Source: an uncultured Bacteroidales bacterium
GTDB lineage: Bacteria > Bacteroidota > Bacteroidia > Bacteroidales > F082
Length of the DNA: 64,000 bases
Assembly (NCBI GenBank): GCA_946405575.1
Contig: CAMJHP010000002.1
Span: 62,001-126,000 of the forward strand
Reading direction: 5' to 3'
Part shown: one piece after another, positions 10,338-20,413 of the stretch
How the letters are laid out: each line of letters starts with the position of its first letter
Numbering within the stretch: position 1 is the stretch's first letter
Program-made: the position numbers and the translations under genes
Notes under the pieces: generated by a model
Databases searched by the model: none
The model's input: the letters and a program-made list of their open reading frames with translations, nothing else
What the model was told of the DNA's origin: nothing

Positions 10338-10502
10338 ATCAATTGCAAAGGTACATTTTTTCTCTTAGCACATCACCCACCGTCATTCCCCTCTTTAAGA
10401 AAGGGTGACCGCAGACTGGGGAAGCAACTCAAAAAAAAGACTCCTAAGACAATTGTCCCTTAACCCGATGTTATAAAACACAACTCTCATAGGCTTTTTG
10501 TT

Positions 10503-11207
10503 TTATTTTTTTCCCATAAAGGTTGCAAATAGGTACTTGGCATAAGTCCACCCTCTTGTTTCTAATAACCGATAGCAGCACACCATCAACAGCACTTGAA
10601 GCACTAATGCAATGGACAAAACCCACCATGACAACCAACCATAGAAGATATTAACAATACCAATAATAATTATGAAAAGAATACTCCAAACGCTTGCACC
10701 AAGATAATTACGACAGAAACCAAACTCAATGTTGTACTGTCTTAAAATCTCATCACCACGACAATTTTGCCTAATTTGGGAAACAGCCTCAATAATAACC
10801 TTTTGGGCCATGCCTATGTCTGCATTTTCCTCCTCTTGCGTAGGAAGTTTTATACCGAAAGTCGCCTTTACCTTGGCAGCAATCTGCTTGTGATACGCTG
10901 GTGAGATAACAGCATTCTGCCAAAGCAGCATTTTAGTGGTAGGCATCTCTGTCTCGTCCTTTTTGAACAGCGGATACTGAAATAGCCACTTCGAGGTCTC
11001 CTTAAACAACTCACTTACCAAATAGCCCACGGACACACTTACCAACGCAGTACCACCAATCAGACACAATATCCACTTTACGTCACCTATCAGTGTCTGA
11101 TACTGAGGAAACCACTTCCCCATGCACATTGCCAGCAATATGCACGTGGGGAACATTCCCAAAACAGCCGGATAGATCCTTGCTATTCTAATGTATTTAT
11201 CCATCAT
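10503..11207 (-). CDS. 4-TM membrane protein, paralogue of 13993..14733 (S-4TM-like architecture)
   Basis: Two N-terminal and two C-terminal hydrophobic helices around a soluble region with MPTTKMLLWQNAVIS...FGFCRNYLG, shared with the other copy. Confidence 0.7.
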   Translation of the reverse strand: MMDKYIRIARIYPAVLGMFPTCILLAMCMGKWFPQYQTLIGDVKWILCLIGGTALVSVSVGYLVSELFKETSKWLFQYPLFKKDETEMPTTKMLLWQNAVISPAYHKQIAAKVKATFGIKLPTQEEENADIGMAQKVIIEAVSQIRQNCRGDEILRQYNIEFGFCRNYLGASVWSILFIIIIGIVNIFYGWLSWWVLSIALVLQVLLMVCCYRLLETRGWTYAKYLFATFMGKK

Positions 11208-11211
11208 TTGT

Positions 11212-12108
11212 TTAGTTTTCCATTATGCTTCCTAAATAATGCATGCCTGAATGATGCCCATGGCTCAAATTTATCACCATTCCATCTCTCTTGTTATATC
11301 CCGACTCCGATACAAAAATATCCAAATAGTCACCGTTTGTCTCAAACAAGATATCCCCAGCAGTATTCTGTGTTATAGTATTCTGACCGCAGTAATAATC
11401 CAGTTCATCACTAGGTGCTTCACCAACAACGACTAACTTCGGCGTCAGCTTATCCATTAGCGACGATGGGATATGACCACTCTTTCTACCATGATGCGGT
11501 GCGAACACTATGGTAACATGCCCATTGTTTACCTCTCTGTCAAACTCCTCCTGCATATCAGTTTCCATATCACCCATCCAGAGAAATGAGAATTTACCAA
11601 CAAGATACTTAATTGCTGGTGAGATGTTGTTTGGACTGCCACCTTCGGCAGCGGTTTTCAGAGCCTCGTTGTATTTCTCGTTATCTGTAATTGGCCAAAG
11701 GCAATTCAATCCAGATGATTTACGTTCATCATCATCCTCATTCATCCACTTGCGCTTGCATCCTTTTTTTAGTGCAAAACTCTTCTTGCTATCATTACGG
11801 AGTTCCTTATATCTCTTGAAATCATCCGTTTCTGTACCTTTCTTGGTCGTATTGTTGTCAACACGATAGAAGTTTAAAATATTGAACTTATCGTCGTAGT
11901 CCACCAACCCACCGATGTGATCATCATCAGGATGGGTAGAGATGAAACGCTGGATTCCTTTACCGGATGATTCCGATTCTATCTCGTCTAAAATATCATC
12001 CTTTGCGTCGTCAGTTAAATAACAGTCGATTGTCGTGAAATTGTCTGAATTGTGGTTGATGTAGAACATGTCTCCATTGCCAACCGAAAAGCTTTTTACT
12101 TTACTCAT
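11212..12108 (-). CDS. Metallo-beta-lactamase-fold hydrolase (ComEC/Rec2-like)
   Basis: ISTHPDDDHIGG, LWMGDME and FAPHHGRKSG metal-binding motifs. Confidence 0.88.
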   Translation of the reverse strand: MSKVKSFSVGNGDMFYINHNSDNFTTIDCYLTDDAKDDILDEIESESSGKGIQRFISTHPDDDHIGGLVDYDDKFNILNFYRVDNNTTKKGTETDDFKRYKELRNDSKKSFALKKGCKRKWMNEDDDERKSSGLNCLWPITDNEKYNEALKTAAEGGSPNNISPAIKYLVGKFSFLWMGDMETDMQEEFDREVNNGHVTIVFAPHHGRKSGHIPSSLMDKLTPKLVVVGEAPSDELDYYCGQNTITQNTAGDILFETNGDYLDIFVSESGYNKRDGMVINLSHGHHSGMHYLGSIMEN

Positions 12109-12432
12109 TATTTTTTTATTTTTATATTCTATCTTCGATTTGTGCAAATTATGCGCCAAAATCAAGAAAGAAATATGAAATAATTGAAATTTTAGTTGTA
12201 AAAGTGGTATATAATGCCCTTATTATCAAAGTAAATCAGGTACATAGGGTAATCTTTGACAGCACTTGACTGACATGACTTACACAGTCTGACACAACGA
12301 GCAACCTTCCTGTCAATTTGACACAAAATGCCCGAATTTCGTCAATAAAATCTAATATTATATGTAAAACAATCTCTTATTCGGGATTTTTTGCTACCTT
12401 TGCATCCGAATAAAACCTACATATACATTAAT

Positions 12433-13728
12433 ATGGTTATCGAATTACGAATCAAGAACTTCCTATCATTCAAAGAGGAAACCGTTCTAAGCTTTGAGGC
12501 CTCAAAAGACACGTTCAAGGAGGATTCTCTATTGGTCACAATGGCAGACGGAACCCGTCTCACCCGCATAGCAATAATATATGGTGCCAATGCAAGCGGC
12601 AAATCTAACCTCCTTGCAGCTTTCGAATATCTTTTTTGGTTTTGGAAACGGAAAACCGAAGACCAGGATGCACTCACAGGGGTAGAGCCTTTCGCATTAG
12701 ATAGTGATACGCCATCCCAACCTACAGAGTTTGAACTCAAGCTCTACGTGAACGACAAAAAGTATGTCTACCAGCTTAGTTTGACAAATCAAACCGTCCT
12801 ATACGAAAAGTTATTTGTTTACAACAGCAACCAGCCCTCCCTGCTCATGCAGCGTGAATTAGTTGATGGCATCACATCCTTGAAATTCAACCCATCGCTT
12901 ATCAAAGTACCAGTTGCTGCAAAAGATGAATTGACTGCAAAATGCCTAAAAAACATGTCATTCTTTGCAGCACGAAAATCAGTTAATTGCAATCTTGGCG
13001 AGATTGACGATGTGAGAGATTGGCTGATCAACCACACACTGCCTGTTATCGAATTAGGACAAAACATGTTCCCGTATGCAGAAAGAAAAATGTTTGAAAG
13101 CCCTAACACAAAGCAACATCTATTAGAATTCAGTCATAACATTGGCCTCGACATTGAGGATATGACGGTTGAAAAGGATTATATGCCAATAACACCAGAG
13201 ATGATTCAGTTCATGCAGGCATCTGGGCAACTGTCAGAAGAAAACCTCAATAAGCTGAATAAAGACCCCAGAATGCAAGCGGGATTCAAGACCGACTTTT
13301 TGGTTTCAGTAATTAATACAAAAGGGAAGGAATTCTATACTTTACCAAAATCATCGCAAAGTGAAGGTACACTAAGATCAATGGGGGTCGAGACCGCACT
13401 CTATGTCGCAGAACAAAACAACAAGTTGCTACCTATCGATGAGATAGAAACATCCATGCATCCATTATTATTAAAGTATATGATAAAGAGTTTTTTGAAA
13501 GCGCCATCAAAAAGCCAACTGCTGCTTACAACTCATTACGATCCTCTTTTCACCGCTGCAGACGAGTATTTACGTAAAGACAGCTTCTGGCTGATGGATA
13601 AGCGTGAAGATGGTAATTCAGTACTTTACCCACTTGTTTCAAAAAATGGGGTCAATAAAATGCGATCGCTTCACCGAGCATACTTAAACAACAAGCTTGG
13701 AGCTCTTCCTCAAATAACAAACATATAA
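12433..13728 (+). CDS. AAA15-family / OLD-like ATPase (RloA/AbiL-like)
   Basis: IKNFLSFKEETVLSF N-terminus, Walker A YGANASGKSN, LPIDEIETSMHP Walker B, LLTTHYDP. Confidence 0.88.
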   Translation: MVIELRIKNFLSFKEETVLSFEASKDTFKEDSLLVTMADGTRLTRIAIIYGANASGKSNLLAAFEYLFWFWKRKTEDQDALTGVEPFALDSDTPSQPTEFELKLYVNDKKYVYQLSLTNQTVLYEKLFVYNSNQPSLLMQRELVDGITSLKFNPSLIKVPVAAKDELTAKCLKNMSFFAARKSVNCNLGEIDDVRDWLINHTLPVIELGQNMFPYAERKMFESPNTKQHLLEFSHNIGLDIEDMTVEKDYMPITPEMIQFMQASGQLSEENLNKLNKDPRMQAGFKTDFLVSVINTKGKEFYTLPKSSQSEGTLRSMGVETALYVAEQNNKLLPIDEIETSMHPLLLKYMIKSFLKAPSKSQLLLTTHYDPLFTAADEYLRKDSFWLMDKREDGNSVLYPLVSKNGVNKMRSLHRAYLNNKLGALPQITNI

Positions 13729-13992
13729 AACCGCCCTTGCGACTTCCTTCCAGAATCAACAAGTGCGAATACTATAGTGGTTCTGTTTGCGCACCTCTAC
13801 TATATCTAATAATTTACTCGTATTCATCTCTTGAATAAGCCCTCTCTTTATGGAGTCAGGGGAAAACCCATGTTTTCTGACAATTTGTCAGCAGGGACGC
13901 ACCATTTACACATTTTCGCTAATTGGCATTTTTGTTGCGATGAAAAATAGAAAAACCAAAGAAATAAAGTTCCAAAATAAACGACAAACCTA

Positions 13993-14733
13993 ATGATTGA
14001 AAAAGTTGAGAAGAAACTAAAAATGGACGATTACGACCTTGAGGCTGTCTTTACGCCGACAGTCATAAACCTTTTAATTGCCGCATTCTTTACTATCTGT
14101 ACACTCAAAGACACGCTACTGACAGCGGAATCAACCATTTGGTGGCAGACCGTTGCAGTCATTGTCGCCCCTATTGCCGTGGAGGTGATATTGTTCAGGT
14201 TCTTCATGCAAGCATTTCGCGAGTCATCCAAACTGTTTGAGTCACTCCTTTACCGAAAAGATCGACTCAACTTCCCCACCACCTCAATGCTGTTACTTGG
14301 CGATAATAGCATCAGTCAGCTACAAAAGAAACGCATACGACAAGTGCTCAAGTCAAAATATAATATCAACCTTCTCTCCAAAACTAAAGAAGAAGCCAAT
14401 GAGATGGAAGCCCGTAGAACGGCAAAGGATGCTGTTGCGCTAATACGCAAAGAAGTAGCCGACAGCGGCGATACCATGACACGCCGCAAACTGAAACGCT
14501 ATGGCACATTCCGCAACTTTCTTGGCGGTGCCTTGTATTGCCTCCCCGTTTGTCTCGCATGCTGGATTGTTAGCCTCTGTCTCAATGGCTCCAGTGTATT
14601 TCCCCTATCAATTGCTTTAACCATATACATAGTGTATTCTTTAGTGGATTTCTTTCTAGTCAAGAGCACCGCTGTCGAATATGCCGAAAGTCTTATAACA
14701 ACCTTTGATAAAAACAATTACGATGAAGCATAG
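13993..14733 (+). CDS. 4-TM membrane protein, first gene of the E2-E1-JAB operon
   Basis: TM helices at both ends; soluble FPTTSMLLLGDNSIS...KLKRYGTFRNFLGG region related to 10503..11207. Confidence 0.7.
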   Translation: MIEKVEKKLKMDDYDLEAVFTPTVINLLIAAFFTICTLKDTLLTAESTIWWQTVAVIVAPIAVEVILFRFFMQAFRESSKLFESLLYRKDRLNFPTTSMLLLGDNSISQLQKKRIRQVLKSKYNINLLSKTKEEANEMEARRTAKDAVALIRKEVADSGDTMTRRKLKRYGTFRNFLGGALYCLPVCLACWIVSLCLNGSSVFPLSIALTIYIVYSLVDFFLVKSTAVEYAESLITTFDKNNYDEA

Positions 14734-14734
14734 T

Positions 14735-15865
14735 ATGAAATTTTACCCCGTAGGCAACGGGGATTGCTGCCTTGTAAACATCGGCGGCCCAACTAAGAAA
14801 ATGATGTTCGACTGTAATTTCCGCCAAAAGGCTGAAAACGAGGATGACGAAATGTTTGATGTTTTAGACGATCTGATCAACCATGAACTCACCAAAAAAT
14901 ACGGACTACCTTTTTTGGATGCATTCCTGCTTACCCATCCTGACCAGGACCACTGCCGTGGCTTTGGTGACAAGTTCTTCCTTGGAGACCCTGACTCCAT
15001 CAACGATAGCGACAAGAAAAAAGGAAAAATTCTCATCGGCGAGCTTTGGTACTCACCTCGTGTTTTTGAAGAATACACCATCGACTTAGGCGATGATGCC
15101 AAAGCATTCAAAAAAGAGGCGGCACGACGGATGGAACTCTACAAGTCCAACAAAAAGAAAGCCGACCGCGAAGGCAACCGTATCCGCATTATAGGATGGT
15201 CGGACAACAAAGATCTTGAAGGTCTCGAAGACCGCATCACGGTGCCTGGAAACTTGATTTCAGAAGTGAACGGCTCTAAATGCAATTACTTCGAAATGTT
15301 TATCCACGCTCCATTCAAGAAAGATATCGAGAACGCCGACCGCAATGAAACCAGCATTGTTTCCCAACTAAGATTCAAATCTGATAAAAAGGATACTCCT
15401 ATTGCTCGGGCTTTCCTCGCTGGTGATGCCGAATGGCACGTATGGGACACCATCATGACTGTGAACAAGAATGATGATTTTTTGAAATGGGACTTATTGG
15501 AGGCGCCTCACCATTGTAGCTATACCTTCTTTGCCGATGACAGAGAAGACGAGCCCAATCAAGCCTCACTTGATTTCTTGGACAAGAGAGAAGAAGGGGC
15601 ATTTGTGGTCTCATCCTCAAAGGTTATCAAGCAGAATTCCGACAACCCACCCTGCCAAAAAGCAAAGAACCGCTATGTGGAGCGAGTTGGTAAAGACAAT
15701 TTCTTCTGCACTAGTGGCGACTCGGAAGATGAGGCCGACAAACCTCTAGTATTTGTCATAGAAGACGGAGCCATCGCCCTTTCTGATGACAAGAAGAAAG
15801 AATCCGACTCAAAGGCCACAATTGCCAAAGAAACGAAACCCCATTATTATGGACAACGTTTCTGA
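14735..15865 (+). CDS. Metallo-beta-lactamase-fold hydrolase with charged C-terminal tail
   Basis: LLTHPDQDHCRGFGD, FLAGDAEW, LEAPHHCSYTFF motifs; tail DDKKKESDSKATIAKETKPHYYGQRF. Confidence 0.88.
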   Translation: MKFYPVGNGDCCLVNIGGPTKKMMFDCNFRQKAENEDDEMFDVLDDLINHELTKKYGLPFLDAFLLTHPDQDHCRGFGDKFFLGDPDSINDSDKKKGKILIGELWYSPRVFEEYTIDLGDDAKAFKKEAARRMELYKSNKKKADREGNRIRIIGWSDNKDLEGLEDRITVPGNLISEVNGSKCNYFEMFIHAPFKKDIENADRNETSIVSQLRFKSDKKDTPIARAFLAGDAEWHVWDTIMTVNKNDDFLKWDLLEAPHHCSYTFFADDREDEPNQASLDFLDKREEGAFVVSSSKVIKQNSDNPPCQKAKNRYVERVGKDNFFCTSGDSEDEADKPLVFVIEDGAIALSDDKKKESDSKATIAKETKPHYYGQRF

Positions 15866-18008
15866 ACAATACTCATGCATAGATAAAACCGCACTCGGAG
15901 CTTTGGCCAAGGAGCTAGATTCCTTGGCCGAAATCTTCGAGAACAGTTATCGCATAGTGGAGTTGGATGGCAACACCCTTGGTGTTTGCGGTGACATTCT
16001 TACCTACGCCAACACAAAGTCACTTCTCCACCGCGTCGAGCCCATGGTGATTGGTGTCAGTAAAACCAATTGGCAAACCGAAACACCTTTTGTTTTTCCT
16101 GACAGAACAAACTTCCCTTTTGAAAAATTCCCGCATGTCAACTATAAGACCAAAAGTCTTCCATCCACACTCTGCTTGGCTCGCGAAAATATAGACGACT
16201 GGTATGCCGAACACACACTGAAAGACTACGTGAATCTGGTGGCTCAATGGCTGCGTGACGCAGCCAAAGGCAAATTAATGAAACTGAACGAAAACGACGA
16301 GTTTGAGCCCCAGCGCAACCACAAAGCGGACTGCCTCCTGATGCGCATCACCTATATGGACCCCATATTAGACTATAAGGAAGAATCCGAATGCTATTTT
16401 TATTCCATTCATGTCAGCGAGGAGATGTCCAAAATTGCATACGGCAACGAACAGCACAAAAAACTAACCGAAAACGCTGTAGGAGTGCGTCTATTTGCCG
16501 GCAAAGACCATGTGGACGACACTTGGTACACCCACTATCCCACTACACTTGGTGAACTCTACCAGTTTATTCAAGACAAGAGTTACCCCTTTGAACTCAA
16601 TAACCTTAAGTCAGTTTTAGACTCAACCAAGAAATATGTTTATTTTCAACTCGCTTTGCACCGACCAAAAAAGATTATAGGCAAAAACACTCGCATCAAT
16701 TATCTTTGCTTCCGTGCCAACGCACAAGATGTAATTAACGACAACACAAACGCACTTGTTGAAGAAATATGCATTATTGATTTTACCGATTATCTCACCG
16801 CACATTATATTTCCGAAACTCCTAGTTCTATCTGGACCAAGCAGATTACCTTATTGGGATGTGGTGCTGTGGGAAGCAAAATTGCCTACCATCTCCACCG
16901 CAGCGGCTTATACAACTTTGACTTAATTGACAGTGACCATTTCCTCCCCCACAATGTTTGCCGTCATGCCTTGGCAGCCTACTATCCTGGCAAATCTTAT
17001 AAAAACAAGGCCGACGCTTTGAAAAATTCTCTTATTGAAATGTTTCACGGGATGCCCCATGAAGGTATCAAAGCATTTGACCACGATGCACTTACTTATC
17101 TTCAGGCCAAAGACCTCAATGAAATTGACCTTATCATTGATGCCACAGCCTCAGTAAGAGTGATGTATGGCATCGACAGTGCAATGCTACCCGAGAAGAC
17201 CCGCGTAGTGAGGGTAGCCCTATCAGAAGGCGGCGACGTAGGAGTGACCTACTTGAACATTGACAATACGCAACCCCTTGCCGACTACTATATGGAGATT
17301 CTTCGTGCTGCCCTTAGAGATGAGCAGATATACAGATGGCTTTCAAACGAAAAAAAGAACTCTACCGAAAATATCCGCATAGGAGAGGGGTGCCATTCGA
17401 ATACCATGCGCATAAGCGACGACACCATTTCTGCCCATGCTGCCCTGATGTCATCGGCCATACGCCATATATATGAGGGTAAACAGACGAACCGCATTCT
17501 TCTTTCCTTTGCACATCGTGATTTTCCAGGCAGCATGCAGACCTGCGTATTACCCGTCAACAGATATATTCAGTTCACGTGTGCCAACGCTAATAAATGG
17601 CAAGTGCGTATTCCTGAAGATTTGCTCAAAGAAATCCGCATCAAGACCAAAGCAAAGGGCAAGAACGAAACTGGAGGTTATCTCTTTGGCCACATCGATC
17701 ACAAACGTAAGACCATTTATGCTCTATCTCATTTCATGCCCACTGATTCACATGGTTCGAAAAACGGTTTCAAATTAGGCACCAGTGGTCTAAAAGACCA
17801 CAAAAAGTTCATTGCCCTACGCTGCATCGGACAGATGGAATACATCGGCGACTGGCATTCACATCCGGAAACCACTCTTGATATGTCGGCCATCGATATT
17901 GCCACATGTCATGAAAAAGTCGTTCACGAACTACCTCATGGCATAGGTGTTTGTGTTATTACAAAGGCAACCCAAACACAGTTTTTCCTAATTAGCCCAC
18001 AAGAATAA
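15849..18008 (+). CDS. E2-like + ThiF/E1-like + JAB/JAMM fusion protein
   Basis: N-terminal E2-like FPHVNYKTKSLPSTLCLARENIDDWYAEHTLKDYVNLVAQWLRDAA; E1 nucleotide-binding LLGCGAVGSKIAYHLHRSGLYNFDLIDSDHFLPHNVCRH; JAMM GDWHSHPETTLDMSAID (HxHx7Sx2D). Start overlaps the MBL stop by 17 nt. Confidence 0.9.
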   Translation: MDNVSEQYSCIDKTALGALAKELDSLAEIFENSYRIVELDGNTLGVCGDILTYANTKSLLHRVEPMVIGVSKTNWQTETPFVFPDRTNFPFEKFPHVNYKTKSLPSTLCLARENIDDWYAEHTLKDYVNLVAQWLRDAAKGKLMKLNENDEFEPQRNHKADCLLMRITYMDPILDYKEESECYFYSIHVSEEMSKIAYGNEQHKKLTENAVGVRLFAGKDHVDDTWYTHYPTTLGELYQFIQDKSYPFELNNLKSVLDSTKKYVYFQLALHRPKKIIGKNTRINYLCFRANAQDVINDNTNALVEEICIIDFTDYLTAHYISETPSSIWTKQITLLGCGAVGSKIAYHLHRSGLYNFDLIDSDHFLPHNVCRHALAAYYPGKSYKNKADALKNSLIEMFHGMPHEGIKAFDHDALTYLQAKDLNEIDLIIDATASVRVMYGIDSAMLPEKTRVVRVALSEGGDVGVTYLNIDNTQPLADYYMEILRAALRDEQIYRWLSNEKKNSTENIRIGEGCHSNTMRISDDTISAHAALMSSAIRHIYEGKQTNRILLSFAHRDFPGSMQTCVLPVNRYIQFTCANANKWQVRIPEDLLKEIRIKTKAKGKNETGGYLFGHIDHKRKTIYALSHFMPTDSHGSKNGFKLGTSGLKDHKKFIALRCIGQMEYIGDWHSHPETTLDMSAIDIATCHEKVVHELPHGIGVCVITKATQTQFFLISPQE

Positions 18009-18316
18009 AAGCGTATAGCTTGATAGAAGGACAATAACTCAGATTATATGTACACGATCGTGCAAACTATTTAGATTCGTGAGATTGATGGCCAAACAAC
18101 TTAAGAATTGTCAAAGGGTGTATTTCGACAAATCGGACAATGATGTTAGAAAAATCGTAATGAAATGACGCAATAATTTGTATTTGAATAATTTACACCA
18201 AATTTAATATTTCTTTCTTTCATGGAAACCATTTGCAAAATAACTAATATAATTCACCTAAATCAAATACCATTGAATTTTCTTTTGTATATTTGCACCA
18301 TTAAAATGCCACTGCC

Positions 18317-19897
18317 ATGCAAGAGAGAAAATATCCCGTTGGTATCCAGACCTTTTCGGAAATAAGAAAAGGAGAATATGTTTACATTGACAAAACACAC
18401 CTCGTCTGGAAGTTAACCCATGAGGCCAAATACATTTTTCTCAGTCGTCCGCGCAGGTTTGGCAAGAGTCTTCTTTCCACCACTTTGGATTCCTATTTCC
18501 AGGGACGCAAAGAACTTTTCGATGGTCTTAAAATCATGGAACTGGAGAAGGAATGGGAAAGTTATCCAGTTATTCACGTGGATTTAAGTGCGGCAAAGCG
18601 CCAACCTTCCGCAGATGAATTGCGGCGCGTATTGTTGCTTTTGCTTGACCCCTTGATTGAGAAATACGGAAAGAAAGAGAACGAAAAATCACCAGGAGAT
18701 GTGTTAAGGGGACTTATTCGCAGAGCGTATGAACAAACTGGCAAACAAGTTGCCGTTATCATTGACGAATATGACGCGCCTCTCCTTGATGTACTTCATG
18801 AATCACAACAACTGGAGCAATTCCGTAATGTGATGCAGGAGTTTTATGTGCAGCTAAAGGCTAGTGAAGCTATGATAAAGTTCTGCTTCATCACAGGTAT
18901 TACAAAGTTTAGTCAGTTGAGTATCTTTTCAACAATCAATAACCTGTTGAACATCTCCATGCAGCCCAAATATGCGGCTATTTGTGGTATCACCGAAGAG
19001 GAATTTGCCTCAGATATGGCTCCAGACATCGCCATATTAGCAGAAAAACACAAATGCACTCCGATAGAAATGCACGCAAAACTGAAACGACAGTATGACG
19101 GCTATCGTTTTTCGGAAGTGTCTCCTGACATCTACAACCCCTTCAGTCTGCTTAAATGCTTCCAACAAGAGAAGGTTGACAACTATTGGTTTGAAAGCGG
19201 TACGCCGACTTTTCTTATCCAACAGATGCAACATTTCCGCACAGATATCACTGTACTTGAAGAACTCCATGTTCAATCCTACGATTTTGACCAGCCAACA
19301 GAGGCGATGAATAATGCCTTGCCGTTACTGTACCAAAGCGGCTACCTGACCATCAAAGACTATGACAAGGAAAGTGAAATGTACACACTTTCCATTCCCA
19401 ATCAGGAAGTGCGCATTGGATTCACGCGTGGCCTGCTTCCAGTCTATATCGGTTTGGATAACAGTCAAGTAGTTTCGGGCTTTGCTTTGAAATTCTGGCA
19501 AGCCTTGAAGAAAAACGACCTCGATCTGGCTTTGCGCGAGATGCAAGCCTACTTTGCTGGATTGCCATACGTGGACGGCTTCAAGAAAAAATTGGAGGAT
19601 GTTTCCAATCTGGAAGGCTTCTATGAGTGGTCAATGATGCTGATTTTTAATATGCTGAATGTGTATGTTCAAACGCAAGTGCGATGTGCTGGTGGGCGTG
19701 CTGATATGGTGGTTAAGATGCCAGACGCCATCTATGTCATCGAACTGAAGGTAAACGGCACGGCACAGGAAGCCATGGATCAGATAGAGAAGAATGGGTA
19801 TGCCACTCCTTATTTGACGGATGGCCGCAAAGTGGTCAAGGTTGGAGTGAAGTTCTCGACGAAGACCAAAACTATCGAGGATTGGATTATCAAATAG
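18317..19897 (+). CDS. AAA-ATPase-like / PD-(D/E)XK nuclease superfamily protein
   Basis: YPVGIQTFSEIRKGEYVYIDKT, Walker-like RPRRFGKSLL, IIDEYDAPL, C-terminal GRADMVVKMPDAIYVIELKVNG. Confidence 0.92.
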   Translation: MQERKYPVGIQTFSEIRKGEYVYIDKTHLVWKLTHEAKYIFLSRPRRFGKSLLSTTLDSYFQGRKELFDGLKIMELEKEWESYPVIHVDLSAAKRQPSADELRRVLLLLLDPLIEKYGKKENEKSPGDVLRGLIRRAYEQTGKQVAVIIDEYDAPLLDVLHESQQLEQFRNVMQEFYVQLKASEAMIKFCFITGITKFSQLSIFSTINNLLNISMQPKYAAICGITEEEFASDMAPDIAILAEKHKCTPIEMHAKLKRQYDGYRFSEVSPDIYNPFSLLKCFQQEKVDNYWFESGTPTFLIQQMQHFRTDITVLEELHVQSYDFDQPTEAMNNALPLLYQSGYLTIKDYDKESEMYTLSIPNQEVRIGFTRGLLPVYIGLDNSQVVSGFALKFWQALKKNDLDLALREMQAYFAGLPYVDGFKKKLEDVSNLEGFYEWSMMLIFNMLNVYVQTQVRCAGGRADMVVKMPDAIYVIELKVNGTAQEAMDQIEKNGYATPYLTDGRKVVKVGVKFSTKTKTIEDWIIK

Positions 19898-20413
19898 GGT
19901 AATTCATTTCTTACTATCAACTTTTATTACTCTATTCATTCAAGCTTTTTGTTATCTTGTGATCGGATAATCAGTAGCGTTTTTGTAGCTATCATTCTGC
20001 GATAGAATACGGCTCGTTCTTTGCTGTATTCCATATCCTATTAACGCTTCTACGCATTTGCCATCCCTTGAATAACAAAAAAGCCCCCGTTCACTCCAAG
20101 CCGCCCCCTGTCGCCGTTGGGGCAGCCTGAGTCTTCGGAGGCTCTTGTTCAAAAACAGCTTACTTCAAACAACCAATCTCATGGCTTGTTTGTTTTACGG
20201 TAATACTTTCTACCCAGTTATTAGTACTAATAACGCTTATTCAACGTCCAAACGCACATGGAAATTGCATGGTATTTTCGATTTTTTACATCATGACACA
20301 TCATGACTTTTATTGATATGATGCTATAAAACTAATGGCAAAGCATACAACAAATCAAGGAAAAGATAGATCTTGCTCAAATAACACAAACTCCTAAGAA
20401 AACCCAACTCAAA

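Noticed and set aside
12433-13728. RloA-RloB or Gabija-type two-gene system
   Set aside because: No RloB, UvrD-like helicase or TOPRIM partner gene adjacent to the ATPase.
19952-20152. 66-aa reverse ORF MNKSLRRLRLPQRRQGAAWSERG...
   Set aside because: Basic low-complexity translation in an intergenic region, no supporting motif.
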